Positions 14,601 to 26,867 of a stretch of 64,000 nt of DNA are shown in pieces. The notes below the pieces were generated by a model. It was not told the DNA's origin and made no database searches. It saw nothing but the letters and a program-made list of their open reading frames with translations. The position numbers and the translations under genes were made by a program. Source of the stretch: Vespa crabro (taxonomy: Eukaryota > Arthropoda > Insecta > Hymenoptera > Vespidae); NCBI RefSeq assembly GCF_910589235.1, contig NC_060960.1:3151339-3215338 (forward strand), given 5' to 3'. Position 1 is the stretch's first letter. Every line of letters begins with the position of its first letter.

Positions 14601-15094
14601 TAAAAAGAAAAATCGTCGTTTTGAATAACACTTTCTTACTCCTCCTTATTCCATGATATTCATATATTAGAAATAACGAAGAAAAATATTACATTATAAA
14701 AAGATATTAGAAAAAAATAAATTTTTTTTATAATTATACGAAGTTCATTTGAAAATTTCGATTTTTCTCCGAATACGTAAATGATCGTAAAGATTTTCGA
14801 TGAATGGACGGAGTTTTTTGCTTCCCATTCCTTTTTTTTCTTTTATAATTAAGTCTCATTAAAATATCATACTGAAGTTTTCGAACAGTAATGGGCTCGG
14901 TAGATTTTTCTTTTTATCATCATATCATTTCGCTTTCCCTGCGAACGGATTCGACGTGCGAAAAAAGATGTCGCCGAATGTCAGCATTCCATTAGGGTGG
15001 TAGCAACGACGGAAGATGAAATGCATTTCCCTTCTACAGACGTCGTCCCTTATGGGATGTTTCTTTCCATACAAGAAAACAATGATTCACTTAT
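11620..15094. other. Non-coding DNA, no gene seen
   Basis: AT-rich, with GC-richer patches at 12240-12390, 12900-13020, 13480-13670 and 14290-14510. ACGTAGCTACTACGT (about 12916-12930) is a short inverted repeat. None reads as a recognisable protein. Confidence 0.6.
14343..14405. other. Imperfect 15-bp inverted repeat, possible hairpin
   Basis: AATCATAACTTCTAC (14343-14357) pairs with ATAGGAGTTATGATT (14391-14405) at 13 of 15 positions, across a 33-nt GC-richer loop. The stem is short for a microRNA precursor. It lies in a GC-richer stretch (about 14290-14510). Confidence 0.6.
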
Positions 15095-15104
15095 TCTCTC
15101 TCTC

Positions 15105-15155
<51 letters not shown>

Positions 15156-15156
15156 G
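15095..15156. repeat. (CT)n microsatellite
   Basis: About 60 bp of CT with a single extra C. Confidence 0.96.
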
Positions 15157-15479
15157 TCCATCTCTTTTTCGTGCTTTTTTTATTTTTAAATGGAACAATC
15201 TGACTATTAAAAGAATATAAGAGAAATGGCACAGCTTCATGTTTACTAAAATGTCTAAGAATTAGAAATCAAAAAATAATTTTTAATAAAACTATTAAAT
15301 AGAAAATAATGATGATAGAAAATGGTTTAATAGTAATAAAATATAGCAAGTTAACGCTCCAAATTACTTATATCATGGTTACGAATGATATAATAATATT
15401 ATATACATATTTTTTTTTGTTATTTGCATTCATATAGGTTCTTATTATATATTCGAAAATTTATTCGTTCGCACAACTC

Positions 15480-15840
15480 GCGGGGATTTGAAGTAAGCGT
15501 AACTTTCGGGTCTCTTCGCACGCTTTTTCTCATCCTCAGCACACTTTCGTTACGTCAAAAGCAGTCTTGATAAACTGCCAAAAGTATCCACGAGAGTGGG
15601 TGAGGACGTTGAAGATAGGAGAGCAGACGAGGTTTCACGGTGTTGGCTCCTTTTAATAAACCGAGGCCCGTCGTCACCACCAACGAAAAAGCTCGCCTGT
15701 GATCGATGCGGTTGGTCGTCGTGGGAAAAAGGGCTGTTTAGCATAAGAACCTCATCTCCGGTAACTTGTAGTCTGACACTGACTTGCTCGGACCAGTGCC
15801 TTGTCGTTGTGGATTATCCAGTGTGCTCATATACAGAGTG
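15480..15840. promoter_or_regulatory. GC-richer island, candidate regulatory element
   Basis: Nearly 50% GC. The plus frame at 15596-15844 is open but starts with GTG, and its product (six Cys, no domain) is not recognised. Confidence 0.25.
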
Positions 15841-15960
15841 TTAAAAAAAAAGTTCACAAAATTTAGAGACTACATATAGTACTCATTAAGCATGAGTAAA
15901 AAATCCTTGGTCAAGATAAATCGATAAATTGACTCTGACATAATTATGAATGATTTTCAC
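15832..15960 (+). repeat. Possible decayed dispersed-repeat end
   Basis: TATACAGAGTGTTAAAAAA, then AAAGTTCACAAAATTTAGAG, resembles the TACAGGGTGT...AAAGTTC termini common to old insect repeats. The match is from memory and loose. DNA beyond (to about 16740) is AT-rich with no gene seen. Confidence 0.25.
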
Positions 15961-17186
15961 AATAGAATTTAATTTCTATTATATCTATTCGAATGGTTTA
16001 TTTACTTATTGAATTAATATGTTGTACATGTCAAGAAATATAAGAAATCAATTTTAACCTAATTTTCTATTAATGTTAAGACTCTAAACGATCTATCGGT
16101 TTAAAAATAAGTTATAAGTGTTGTGAGAAAACATTTAAATTATATGTAAAAAGATATATAGTTTGACGAGTTTCTCCTCAGTCAACTGATTTAAATCCTT
16201 TGGATTTAGTCTGAATTTTGAAACTTTTTTCTTTAACATTTTATATGCCTACGCCTTATTTATATTTATGTATTTCTCTACTTTAGAATTCTAATCAGAA
16301 AAAAGTTTGGAACAAGCAAAAATTTTCGAATAAAAATACGCTCTCTATTTCTTTTCCCTTTTCTTTTCTTTTCTTGTTATTTTGTATTGGTGAAGATACA
16401 AAACAGCAAACAACCATCATCATTGCTCTAAAGGATTAATAACTTTTAACATTGTCTTTAGACAAAAGCTTCAACTTAGACATAGTAGTAGCTTATTTTT
16501 TTCTGCGCATATTCCGTAGAACTAACATGATATTATCGGCTTCCATCTATTAGATCATGATCCCTTTCAGCGTGGTTTTCGTCGTACATGGCAACGGGTA
16601 ATCCATTGTAAGCGGCGAGCGAATTAAAACGCTGTTAGTCTTCCATGGTCGAATGGCGAGTTATGAACTAACCCAAGCTTTAATGAATTTACATGATCGC
16701 TGACAATGAGTTGAGCTGAGCTTGATAACGTATGTAAAACGTTGTCCAGACTTTAACGATTGTGCAGATTTCATTTGATATTGGTAAATTCAAATATTCT
16801 ATCTGAGAAGGTAGCAACTATCCTTTTTTTTATTTCTAATTTGGAGCGTAAGGAAAGAAAAAAAAAAAGGAAAAAAAGGAAAGGAAGAATAAAGGCGATT
16901 CTTCGTCGTACAAAAATTCGCGTGAAATTCGACGATGACAACTCTGACAGGCTGTTGGCGTTAGCCGGAAGACGCACGACTCCTGCGACCTTCTCCCTTC
17001 GTCGACGAAGGAACCACCAAGCGTAACCACCCTTTCCTTAGGGGGTAACTTCCAACGTTGCTCTTGAAACTTCATCGTCTCGCTGTCACCATCACCAACA
17101 CTACTACCACCACTTCCATCGACTTCGTCGAGCTCGGCGACAAAACCACGGGTGGCTTTTATTAAAATGTTCGATCCGAAGAGTAA

Positions 17187-17229
17187 CTCTCTCTTTCTCT
17201 CTTTCTCTCTTTCTCTCTTTCTCTCTCTC

Positions 17230-17274
<45 letters not shown>
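17187..17274. repeat. (CT)n / (CTTT)n tract
   Basis: Octamer-like TTTCTCTC units grading into pure CT. Confidence 0.95.
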
Positions 17275-17275
<1 letters not shown>

Positions 17276-18225
17276 GAGCATGTTAAAGAAATCAATTTGA
17301 CTCCCTAGCAAGCTCGATATTACCACATTTTCTTCTTTTCACCTTCTCGTTTTCTTTCACGCGCACCCTTCCTTCACTTATTCACCCTTTCTCTATTTAT
17401 TTCTCCCTTTCAACCACACTTTTCGTACATATATATATATATCTCTTTGCCTATCTCCGTCTCTTTCTTTTTTTATTCTGGATTTCGATTTCAAATTTCA
17501 CAGGCACATATATCGACTTACTTGCTGGATTATCCAAAAAAAGAGCCAAGAGAGAGGGAGAGAAAGAGAAAGAAAGAAAATGTATAGATCGAAATCGTAA
17601 AGAGAGACGGAAAAGGAAGTGCGAGGTGGACCGAAACTGGGAAGCTATCGTGTTCTTTACCAGCTCCATACTTAGAATTCAACCTCTTCAAATCGGAAAA
17701 CGAGAGTATAGTAATCCCTTAGATATCCTGCATATCCGTTGCCTTCTTTCGAAGAAGAAAGCTTTAAGTCTTCTTTATATCGCACGTAAGACTCACATTT
17801 TCTGCTACCGTTTTCGTTTATCCCATATGGATCCGGATAACTTTATTCAACGTATGAAATGCGACTATAATTACAGTATACTCTCGTAAAAATCTATTTT
17901 TACACAAATATTTATGTAATAATACGGATAGAATATGTCAATAATCTTAAAAAATGTTTGTGAGTAGTCATTAATATAGAGATCATTAATTGAATCAATT
18001 TTTCGAAGTATTCATTCACCTTTTTTTAATCAGGACTAATGGAATATTTTGATTATAAAAATGAAACGAACGTTGGACTTATTTAATAATAAAATAATAT
18101 AATATAAAATATTTATTCTATAGAATAAAGAGATGCCATTTATTTGTAATTAATTCTTATATCTTAGATCATAAAAAAATATCTTTCATTCTAAAAAATT
18201 AATTTTCCAACCGATTAGAATATTT

Positions 18226-18229
<4 letters not shown>

Positions 18230-18281
<52 letters not shown>

Positions 18282-18308
18282 GAAGAATGAAAGAGAGATA
18301 GAGAGAGA
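18230..18308. repeat. (GA)n microsatellite
   Basis: About 40 bp of perfect GA, then imperfect GA with A and T interruptions. Confidence 0.95.
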
Positions 18309-19040
18309 TTCATATCTTTTCAAGACAGTACAATTATTTTAGAGATAATGAACCGAAAAATGAAGAAACTTGAAAGAACTTGAACGTTATCCCCGAATCA
18401 GATCCATGAATACCTTCGTTTCAGATCATAAAAGTGACTACTCGGGACAACTCGACCTTTCAATTCCGATACTTCATCGTAGACGGTTTTAAGGATTCTA
18501 CCCTCGTCAAACTTTCTGATTACGCTCGACGTTCGATCTCGTTCTCGAGCGACACGAAATTATGATCGCACGCGGGAATTGAAAAGTGCCATGGAGTGGG
18601 GCGTGGCGGGGAGGATTGGAAGAGGTAAGGGAATAGGAGAGAGAAAGAAAGAAAAAGGTTGGTAGTGGTTTAAAGGGAGAAGAGCAATAAGAGAAAAAGA
18701 GAACGAGAGAGAGAAGATGAAGGCAATAGCGGTTTCATAGCAGCGATTTTACTTTTTTGGTTCATGGTCGATCGATACGATACGCTCAGCCGTTGAAAGT
18801 CGCCATGGAGAAAAGCGTAGTCTTTCGGATTCCTGTCTGTTGATTTACAATGTTTGGTCTCGAATATTAATTTAAACTTGTGGGGGATCAGGGGATGCCA
18901 GAGAAGTAGAGATAGAGAGAGAGAAAGAGAGAGGGAGAGGGAGCGGAATAAGAGTTCCGGAACGAAGGAGCCCTCTCCAGCATCCAAAGCAAAAGTTCCG
19001 CGAGCAGTTTTACATAATTGAACATTCTTACGTAGTAAAG

Positions 19041-19141
19041 GAGAATGGAAGGAAGGGAAGAAGAAAGGAAGGGAAGAAGAAAGGAAGGAAGTAAGAAAAG
19101 AAGGAAGGAAGGAAGGAAGGGAGTAAGAAAGGAAGGAAAGA
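19041..19141. repeat. (GGAA)n-rich purine tract
   Basis: GGAA and GGAAG units with GTAAGAAA interruptions. Clustered GGAA words are also potential ETS-type sites. Confidence 0.9.
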
Positions 19142-19224
19142 CTTGGCCTCTCGAAGAAGAATGGAAGCAGAGTGAGACAGTGATAGAGACAAAGAACTAA
19201 AAAAATCAGAAGATGGAGATAACG

Positions 19225-19252
19225 TGTCTCTTTCTCTCTCTTTCTCTCTCTT

Positions 19253-19288
<36 letters not shown>
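19225..19288. repeat. (CT)n / (TTTCTCTCTC)n tract
   Basis: Four decamer-like TTTCTCTCTC units precede pure CT. Confidence 0.95.
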
Positions 19289-19289
<1 letters not shown>

Positions 19290-19522
19290 TGTTCTTTTTC
19301 TTTCCTTCGCTCTCGCATTCAAACGCATGTCTACAGACTCGCGATAAAATTCTCGGTGGATTTTAAAGCGTATCTTCCCTGCTCTTTCCTTCCATACCAT
19401 CCTTCTCTTTTCCTCTCCCATCTCAACCCTTACACTTATCCACCAGCTGCCATATCAAGGATGAAGCAATTTCGAAGCGAATTCTGAAATCGTTCTCGAG
19501 GGAATGAAGATTGGCCGAGTCT

Positions 19523-19581
19523 GTCTCTCTCTCTTTCTCTTTCTCTCTCTCTCTCTCGCTCTCTGTCTGTCTCTCTCTCTT
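19523..19581. repeat. (CT)n tract
   Basis: CT with CTGT interruptions. Confidence 0.93.
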
Positions 19582-20118
19582 TATGTCAAGCAGAAGAAAC
19601 GTTATTGTAAAGATTTTCAAACATATATCTAATTTCTTTCATTATCGTCTTAGATCTGGTAGGGTTAAACGGATCAGACTTCGACAATTTTGTTTCTATT
19701 TATTTGATTAGGAAAAAAATTTGTTTACTTTTATAATCGAAATGAGAATTTTTCTCAAGTGACGAAAGAATGAAAAATGTACTAATATTAAAATGATACG
19801 ATACGTAATTTTTCTTTTTATTTTTGTAATTTTTATTTTACGATTAAAAAAGACTTACGAATCAAAAAGATTTATCGTATAGAAATATATTTAACAAATA
19901 TAAACATAATTTTTACAATGAATGTATTATTTATATACTTCAAAGTACGCAAAGTGAATAGTAATGATCAGTACTAAAGGGAACACGTCAATTTGAGATT
20001 CCGATTGAGAGAGAGGAGTACTTTTAGATCGCGTTTGCTATCATTTCGAATTCAGTTTGGTGATAGATGATAGAGAAAAAAAGATGAAACACAAAAAGAG
20101 AAAGAAAATGAGAAAGAA

Positions 20119-20120
<2 letters not shown>

Positions 20121-20167
<47 letters not shown>
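20121..20167. repeat. (GA)n microsatellite
   Basis: 47 bp of perfect AG inside a wider purine-rich stretch (about 20068-20215). Confidence 0.97.
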
Positions 20168-20171
<4 letters not shown>

Positions 20172-21919
20172 AAGAGAGACTGAAAAAGAGGAAAGTAAAA
20201 AAGTCTCGAGAAGGTGCAATATCGTAGAGAGAAAAGTCGTGAGTCACCAACCAGGATGATAGTTTAGAGGAAAAATGAAATTGGTAAAAGGAATGCGCAG
20301 TCGAATGAGAGGATCGGTCATTGGTAGGTTATTCAGCCTTCAAAAGAGATAAAGTACGAAGAACTACAAAATAATGTAGGAAGAAGAATTTTAACAAGCT
20401 CATAACTTACTCACGAATTCTCGATATTTCGTTTTTATTCCATTTTTATGACGATTAGTAAAAATGTAGTCGTTAATTATCAAAAACATTAAATATTAAT
20501 ATATATATATATATATATTTTGTTATTTCAATTACAATTGCTATTAACGTGTTATTAATTAATGAGGATTATTCAAATATTTTCACGTAGGTGATATAAA
20601 CAATATAATGTATAAGTATATGATTATATGTTTAAAATTATTATTTTAAATAAGAAAATTTTATTGTAAACAATATGATAAAATTTATTATTATTAGAAG
20701 ATATATTATTATATCTAGACTAGTTTATACGATACAACAATGCTCCAAAAAATTAATCTAGGTGAATGGCTAAGTGTTACCAAGGGTTTTTCTTTTCTTT
20801 TTAATGTCCCTTTTATTATCGATATTATTATCATGTTCGGAGGTACTTTTCAACCGCGTCAAAGCGCGTAGTAATGTAGGTTACGATCGTTCAGGCCATT
20901 CACCGCAAAGGTGTGCTCTTTAAATACGTGCTATCGTGTATACGTGAGCAAGAGAACAAGGCTGGATAATGATGAAACGAATTGTTCATTGAAGCACGAA
21001 AGCACACAGTACTCTAAGTTCTTAGTAATCTTCAAAACGATTAAACGAATATGATACAATATTATACACTCATACAATTTATTTTCAATAAAATATCTAG
21101 ATATGTGTACATATGTATGATAATTTGTTTTCAACGAAGTAACATAAGTTTTATATAATTACTATTCTTAATTGAAACGTGATAACATGATTTATTATTA
21201 CATATTATGTTATTTAATCTGTATATTTCTTAGAATTACTCATATGATACGTAAAATTAATTTCCTCATTTAGATCTTTCATACTAAACCATAAATTATT
21301 TCATGCTTTTTTATTATTTCCAATCCAATTAACCACGAACTCGAGTTATGCGGTAGTGTTAAATTTCATTTCTTCTCTCTACCTTTCTCTTCTTCGTCTA
21401 TCTTTTCCAAGGCAATATACAAGGAGTGATGTTTGTGGAGCAATAGAAAGTAGAGAGGTGATTCTTGAGGTCTTTCAGAGACAACCATCGAAGCATGAGG
21501 GGAAGGGGTGCTCTCGAGCGAAGGTTCGAAGAAAGGACTCGAGGGGGTGGTTTGCCGTTTATTAAGGCTGCTTCGGTCTCGTGAAGAGATCGAGTCTCGC
21601 TTATTAACCTGACCTTGGCTTCTGCTCTTCTACTACACACCGAAGGCACAGCCTTCCTTAATTGAAACGTTGTTAAGGGCGTATATAAAGATTAGTTGGA
21701 GACGTAAAACTTCAATGAAAGATAGTACGCAATATTTATGGAAAATATTGTGTCTATAAATATTCTAAAATGGAATACAAGTAAGTATTATGACTTTAAT
21801 ATTTTGTTAATTCTAATATCGATATTGACTAATGGCTGAGTACCGCAAGAATTAAATTTGATATATGTGGTAGTTACAATGAAAATTAATACGTATGAAT
21901 ATGTTCATATATTTCTTTT

Positions 21920-21992
<73 letters not shown>

Positions 21993-23090
21993 TATATATA
22001 TACTTACATATACTATGTATCATTTTAAAAGATATATCCGATACTCTATTGATTTTATAAACAAACGTTTCAAATAAATGTTGTTAACTTTTGAGGGAGA
22101 AATATAATATAATATTTATCTTAAAAAGAACGCTATTACCAAGATATAGAAGTCATAACAATTTTGTAAAACGAAGATCGATACTTTAAGCCAAACAAAA
22201 GTTATGAAGAATATCAATACAAATTGAACCAATGCACGTACAGTGTATCTTTTTATCGATATTTCATCGAGTTATAGCTATAATAGTTATACTATTGTAA
22301 TAGTATGAGACACGGCACTTGTTATTTGTGATTCGTGATTTGTAATATATTAGTATTATAACAATGTAATTTAAATTGTTTGAACGATCAATTCATATTT
22401 CTACTCGTTTAATAATATTTTTTCAAACCACATCTTTTCTTCTAGCGAGAAGACGCGTTAAATGTTTCTGTTTTCACGTTAAAAGAAAAATAAAAAAAAA
22501 AAACAGGAAAAAGAAAAGAAGGAAAAAAGGAAAAAGAAAAAAGCAGAGAGAAGATAGAGGCAACTTTTTGTTACAGAAGGAGAACGAGGAAGAAGGATCG
22601 AACGATAACTACCGAAGAGAAGAGAGAAGAGGGTTGGGAGTATTACTGATCTTCACTACGCGGAATACTGAGAGAGAACTCTGCAAAGAGTTTAACGCCT
22701 TTAACGCCTCGTGAAAAGAAAGGGCGCCTCGTTAGGCCGGCTGTTTCGATTCTTCAAGCCTCTTCGCGCGTGAAAAAAAAAAGAAAAAAGAAAGACTATG
22801 GGGGTAGAAACATCGAGACCGAACATTCGCTTTTTCTAAAAACGTTTTCCTTTTATTCTTTCCTTCTCTTTTCTCGTCCACGTAAAAAGAAAGAAAACAA
22901 TTAGAGAAGAAGAGAAAAGGCCGTTTGGGAAAAACGCGAGAACGTCCACGTTTTCTCTACGTTGGAAATAAAATGTAAAGTGTTTGGAGAAGAGATCCAA
23001 CGAAAGAAAAAAAAAAAGAAGAAAAAAAGGAAAAAGAAAAAAGATGAAAGAAAAATAAAGAAAAAAAAATAACGAAAAGAGAGAAACACC
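20168..23090. other. Non-coding DNA, no gene seen
   Basis: AT-rich. GTGAATGGC (20763-20771) and its complement GCCATTCAC (20894-20902) form a 9-bp inverted pair around 122 bp. A GC-richer patch lies at 21400-21650. Confidence 0.6.
21922..22001. repeat. (AT)n microsatellite with ACT interruptions
   Basis: Two AT runs of about 30 bp, each followed by TACTATATAT, suggesting a higher-order unit of about 40 bp. Confidence 0.95.
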
Positions 23091-23770
23091 GGTTAAGTAT
23101 CGACGCATACGTCGCTGGTATAAATCCAACCAGGTTCGATCGATCCAGCCACAACTTTATTTCATCGTAACTCGCGTACAGTTTCACTCGACAACGAAGA
23201 AAAGTGGTGGTGAGAAGTGCGGTCGGGGAGGATAGTAGGAGAAGGGGGAAGGGCAACAGGAGTGAGGTTGTCGATTGATGGACAATTTATGTAAACTGCG
23301 AAACTTCGTTACCACGTTTGTCACTATTTTTACGCAAACGAGTGCAACGCAAATGAGTCCTTTATGAATGGCAGAGCAGTAGTGACGTCGATCGGGGTTG
23401 ATAGCAATGGCGACTTTGGTAGTCGATCGATCGACCAAATTAAATATGGAGTTAAATAGCCAATCAACCAGACGAATTTTCGAGGTCGGTCTGTACATAC
23501 GCAGTAGCCTTCATTTCAGTATTCGTAAAGTAATTTAGTCGCAGCAAAGTGCACACTTAACGGCGAGATAATTACGTCATGAAATTAATCGACGCATCTC
23601 ACGACGACCCTTTTCTTCTCCCTGCGTTCTCCGGTCATTACTGGGAACTAACGAATGAGTTTTCAATCCTTTCCCTCCTATTCCCCATCATCCGAACACC
23701 GCTCCTATTGGTATTTTTATCAATCTAATTACAGTTATCGTTAGCTTCGTGAAATTGGCTACGTGAAATC
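23091..23770. promoter_or_regulatory. Extended GC-richer island with homeodomain-type sites
   Basis: About 680 bp well above local GC, containing TATAAAT (23119-23125), TTTATG and several ATTA-core words among otherwise complex sequence. A minus-strand frame (23184-23498) has no ATG-supported domain. Complexity without microsatellites suggests constraint, for example an enhancer. Confidence 0.3.
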
Positions 23771-24316
23771 TTGTTTCAATAATTTTGAAATCGATCAATA
23801 TTTAAAGCTATTAGTCGAATAATAATGCATCATTTAAACGCATATTGAATAGTCCGTGAATTAATTTATCCACGAAACACAATAGTTAACATGGCAATTA
23901 CTGAATGTTATTGGAATTACAATAATACTAATAAAATTTCCTTGATGACAATGTTGATGTTTTATGATTCAAAATTTTTCATTTGAAAACAATGCAAATA
24001 TATATTTTACTAAACATTGTTACATTTCTGTTTTTCTACGTTTAAAGAACTTTGAAGGAACAAACGTATGTAATATTGTACGGAAACGTAAAGTAAAAAC
24101 AGCGGGATAATGATCACTCTGACAAAAAGTGTTCGTTCCGAGCTTACACGAGGCAAGAATTAGTTACAATGATTTCCCTGTCGTTTTTAGGCGAGAAGAA
24201 ACGGGAAAGTGCCGAGGTTTTCTATAACGAAGGACGAAGGTTATGTAATTCCTCGTCTCGTTTAGTTAATCTTGAAAGAGTCATTACGATTCTTTTTTCA
24301 CTTCCCATCCTACACC

Positions 24317-24317
<1 letters not shown>

Positions 24318-24349
<32 letters not shown>

Positions 24350-24390
24350 AATCTTTCTCTTTCTCTCTCTCCCTCTCTCTCTATTTCTAT
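24318..24390. repeat. (CT)n tract
   Basis: CT with TTT and CCC interruptions. Confidence 0.93.
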
Positions 24391-24478
24391 TTTTCTTTCT
24401 TGTGTTTCGTTCCTGCACGCGCCAGTATGTTGTTGTTTTCGCGATTCGTTTTTTGTTCTTTCCAAATAGCAACCGCCA

Positions 24479-24501
24479 CTTCTTGGTACATTAACCTCGA
24501 C
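24479..24501 (+). repeat. 23-bp exact dispersed repeat, copy 1
   Basis: These 23 bases, beginning CTTCTTGGTACATTAACC, recur exactly at 25773-25795, same strand, 1.29 kb away. Flanks are unrelated. The word is of mixed composition, so it is not a microsatellite coincidence; an old element fragment or shared regulatory word is possible. Confidence 0.9.
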
Positions 24502-25365
24502 GGCTGGAGGATTTATGTTGATCCCTGGAGGTACTCGAAAAGTACGGGCGAAATAGAGAGAAAGAGAAAGAGCAAGGAAGAATGAAATTGAAAGCAGAAA
24601 TTTTCCGAGTCCGCAAATCGACGTACTTCGTTATTATTTTACCAGTTTCGCCGCGTTGAGTTTTCGTTCACGCTCCAAATTTCCTCTCCACGGGAGAACT
24701 CCTAAAGATTTATGACAAAGGGATAATTTTCTTTTTCTTTTTCTTTTTTTTTTAGAAATTTTTTCTTAATTAATAAATTACAAAAAAATAAATGTTATTG
24801 CGAGAAAGTTATATATTTATAAATCGTATAGGAGATAAAAATTACTTCGAACGTTTAGTTGTTTTTGAAGATATAGAAAAATTACTTTCCTCTAATTATT
24901 CATTTTCTATAATTATTTATCCGGATATTAAAAGATGGATATCGATGATAACATTATCAGTATGTAAGCGTTCTAAAATCTAAATCAGGGATAGGTAAGT
25001 AACTTCTTCTCCGTCGCTAGCTGCACAGTCTACATCATCAATCAATCCGTTCCGCCACTACTTAACTTTACTAGCCGCAACTGCATGCACTTTGTTAGAA
25101 ACAAAAGCTGTGCCAGCTCACGAATCACGGCGATGTCAAATAGTATGGATCGTCTCTTCCCATCTTAACTAAATAGATATACAGAAGATGAAATCATTTT
25201 TTCCACCCTGCCAGCTGCCAATTTTCCACCCCTTCCATAGATGATAGACAATATATTCGTACAGTCTCGTAACGTGTATTATTTATTATAAAAAAAAAAC
25301 TTAAAAATGTCTTATAAAATAATAAATAGTATTCACGATCAACATTATCAATAATGTATAAAACG

Positions 25366-25366
<1 letters not shown>

Positions 25367-25437
<71 letters not shown>
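25367..25437. repeat. (CT)n microsatellite, about 35 repeats
   Basis: 71 bp of uninterrupted CT. Confidence 0.98.
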
Positions 25438-25439
<2 letters not shown>

Positions 25440-25664
25440 ACAAATGCAATATTAATAATTCTGAAAAATTAATAACTTATCATATAAATATATCGAATCA
25501 TTTCTTTGACATATTAATTAATATTTACAGATATATACTTTTCGATATCGACAATGAAAGGAATCGAGGGAATCTATACGAATATAGTCTATTAGTAATA
25601 TTTTTCTCTCGCTATTTGAAAACTTATTTACATCTTATCTCGAAAACATGTATAGTACATATAC

Positions 25665-25694
25665 ACATAGTATATAAACATGTATATACTATGT
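25665..25694. repeat. Perfect 12-bp inverted repeat with 6-nt loop
   Basis: Left arm ACATAGTATATA (25665-25676), loop AACATG, right arm TATATACTATGT (25683-25694). The loop contains the ATG of the 94-codon ORF. It can form a hairpin in RNA or a small cruciform. Confidence 0.9.
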
Positions 25695-25964
25695 CTATGT
25701 ATATTAGGGACTTGCGGCCTTGCACCACTCGTCTTTTGCTCTTTTCTCGTGGTAAGCACTCCCGGTAATGCGCTTCTTGGTACATTAACCTCGACTTACA
25801 CACAACGTTCTCCACTCTGTTCGTACAAACACACGCACGTATGCGGAAGAGCTTGTACACTCTCAGAGAAACACGGGGGAACTTCGCATGAAGGCAACAT
25901 CCACGATTTAACCTGGAACGACGCGAACGAAACATCTTCCTCGTCGATGAACACGGACCATTAA
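25680..25964 (+). CDS. Hypothetical 94-codon ORF, possible small secreted protein
   Basis: The frame begins with an ATG in an insect-like context (A at -3) and ends at TAA. The first 25 or so residues are hydrophobic (ILCLCILG, then LAPLVFCSFLVV), as in a signal peptide. The remainder is polar, with three Cys in the pattern C-x8-C-x3-C and a Ser/Asn/Asp-rich end. GC is well above the flanking AT-rich DNA. Two cautions apply. A strong donor-like GTAAGC lies inside at about 25752, so part may be intronic. The start codon sits in the loop of a perfect 12-bp inverted repeat. The ORF also contains one copy of the 23-bp dispersed repeat (25773-25795). No family recognised. Confidence 0.2.
   Translation: MYILCLCILGTCGLAPLVFCSFLVVSTPGNALLGTLTSTYTQRSPLCSYKHTHVCGRACTLSEKHGGTSHEGNIHDLTWNDANETSSSSMNTDH
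25773..25795 (+). repeat. 23-bp exact dispersed repeat, copy 2
   Basis: Exact second copy of the word at 24479-24501, inside the 25680-25964 ORF. The two copies are read in different frames relative to the open frames they lie in, which argues against a shared protein motif. Confidence 0.9.
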
Positions 25965-26079
25965 AGCTTATAATCCAACAAAATCTCTTGCGATTTTTTT
26001 TCCCTTAAAAAGGTCTTCACGCTTTTTGCGATCGATGATGACAAAAACTTTCTACGTTCGATTTCGAATTTTAATTTAT

Positions 26080-26146
26080 TTCTTTTCTTTTCCTTTCTTT
26101 TTTCTTTCCTCTTTTTTTTTTCTTTTTTTTTTTTTTTTTTTCTTTA
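26080..26146. repeat. T-rich (TTTTC)n tract
   Basis: Pyrimidine-only run ending in nearly pure T. Confidence 0.92.
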
Positions 26147-26660
26147 AAGTTCTTCACTTGATTATGCGACATCACTTTGCCTCGTTAGATCCTTACATAC
26201 GGAGGTTAATTCTGTCTTTCGCCTATTTTCTATCCTTTTCTATCTCATCCTCTTTTCTCAGAACAACGATAAGGGACGATACAACAGCTACCCCAGGGAG
26301 AAGCTTTCCAAGAGCTTCCAACCATTTCCTAGGATAAGTAAGCCGAATAACCGGAATTTCTTACGATAAGTAATGTACTGGACTAAAAATCTAAGGGAAG
26401 GTGAAAGAGAAAAACAATAATGCATTACATTAAATGTATATATACAAATATAAAAGAAAATTTCAGGATGGATACACTGGAACTACTTTAATAAAGATTG
26501 CTGTTTTCAGAAATTACTTTAGACTAATTTTATATAGCTTGAAGGGGTAATATGATAAATCTTCTATATCGCTTATCAAAAAATTGAGGTCATCTTTAGT
26601 TTCTGTAATAAAATTTCATTTTAATTTTACATTAAATGTTGCAGATAATATCAAGTTAAA

Positions 26661-26686
26661 GAGAGAGAGAGAGAGAGAGAGAGAGA
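26661..26686. repeat. (GA)13 microsatellite
   Basis: 26 bp of perfect GA. Confidence 0.96.
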
Positions 26687-26867
26687 ATAATCAAATGGAA
26701 AGATATATATCTCGTATTTTTTTATTAATAAATGAGATATATTTTTGATAAAAAATGATTTTAAAGCAAAGTTTTTCTATCGCTACATTTAACTTTTCAA
26801 AATTAAAATTTTGAAATAATAATAAAACAATCACATACAACGTTTCATCTTGTGTATAACTATAAGT

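Larger units (their letters stand above)
16741..20120. other. Microsatellite-dense DNA, no gene seen
   Basis: GC-richer patches at 16910-17160 and 18390-18620 hold only short frames. The rest is purine or pyrimidine tracts and AT-rich DNA. Confidence 0.6.
23771..26660. other. Non-coding DNA around the 23-bp repeats
   Basis: AT-rich to 24160. GC-richer patches at 24160-24700 and 25000-25240 show no splice-bounded exon, though GTAAGT donors occur at about 24994 and 25752. Confidence 0.55.

Noticed and set aside
20885..20910. Similarity to the miR-124 complement (CATTCACCGC)
   Set aside because: Only 10 bases match, the seed region differs and no precursor hairpin is present.
23119..23125. TATAAAT as a core promoter TATA box
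   Set aside because: No initiator-like sequence about 30 bp downstream; such words are frequent in AT-rich DNA.
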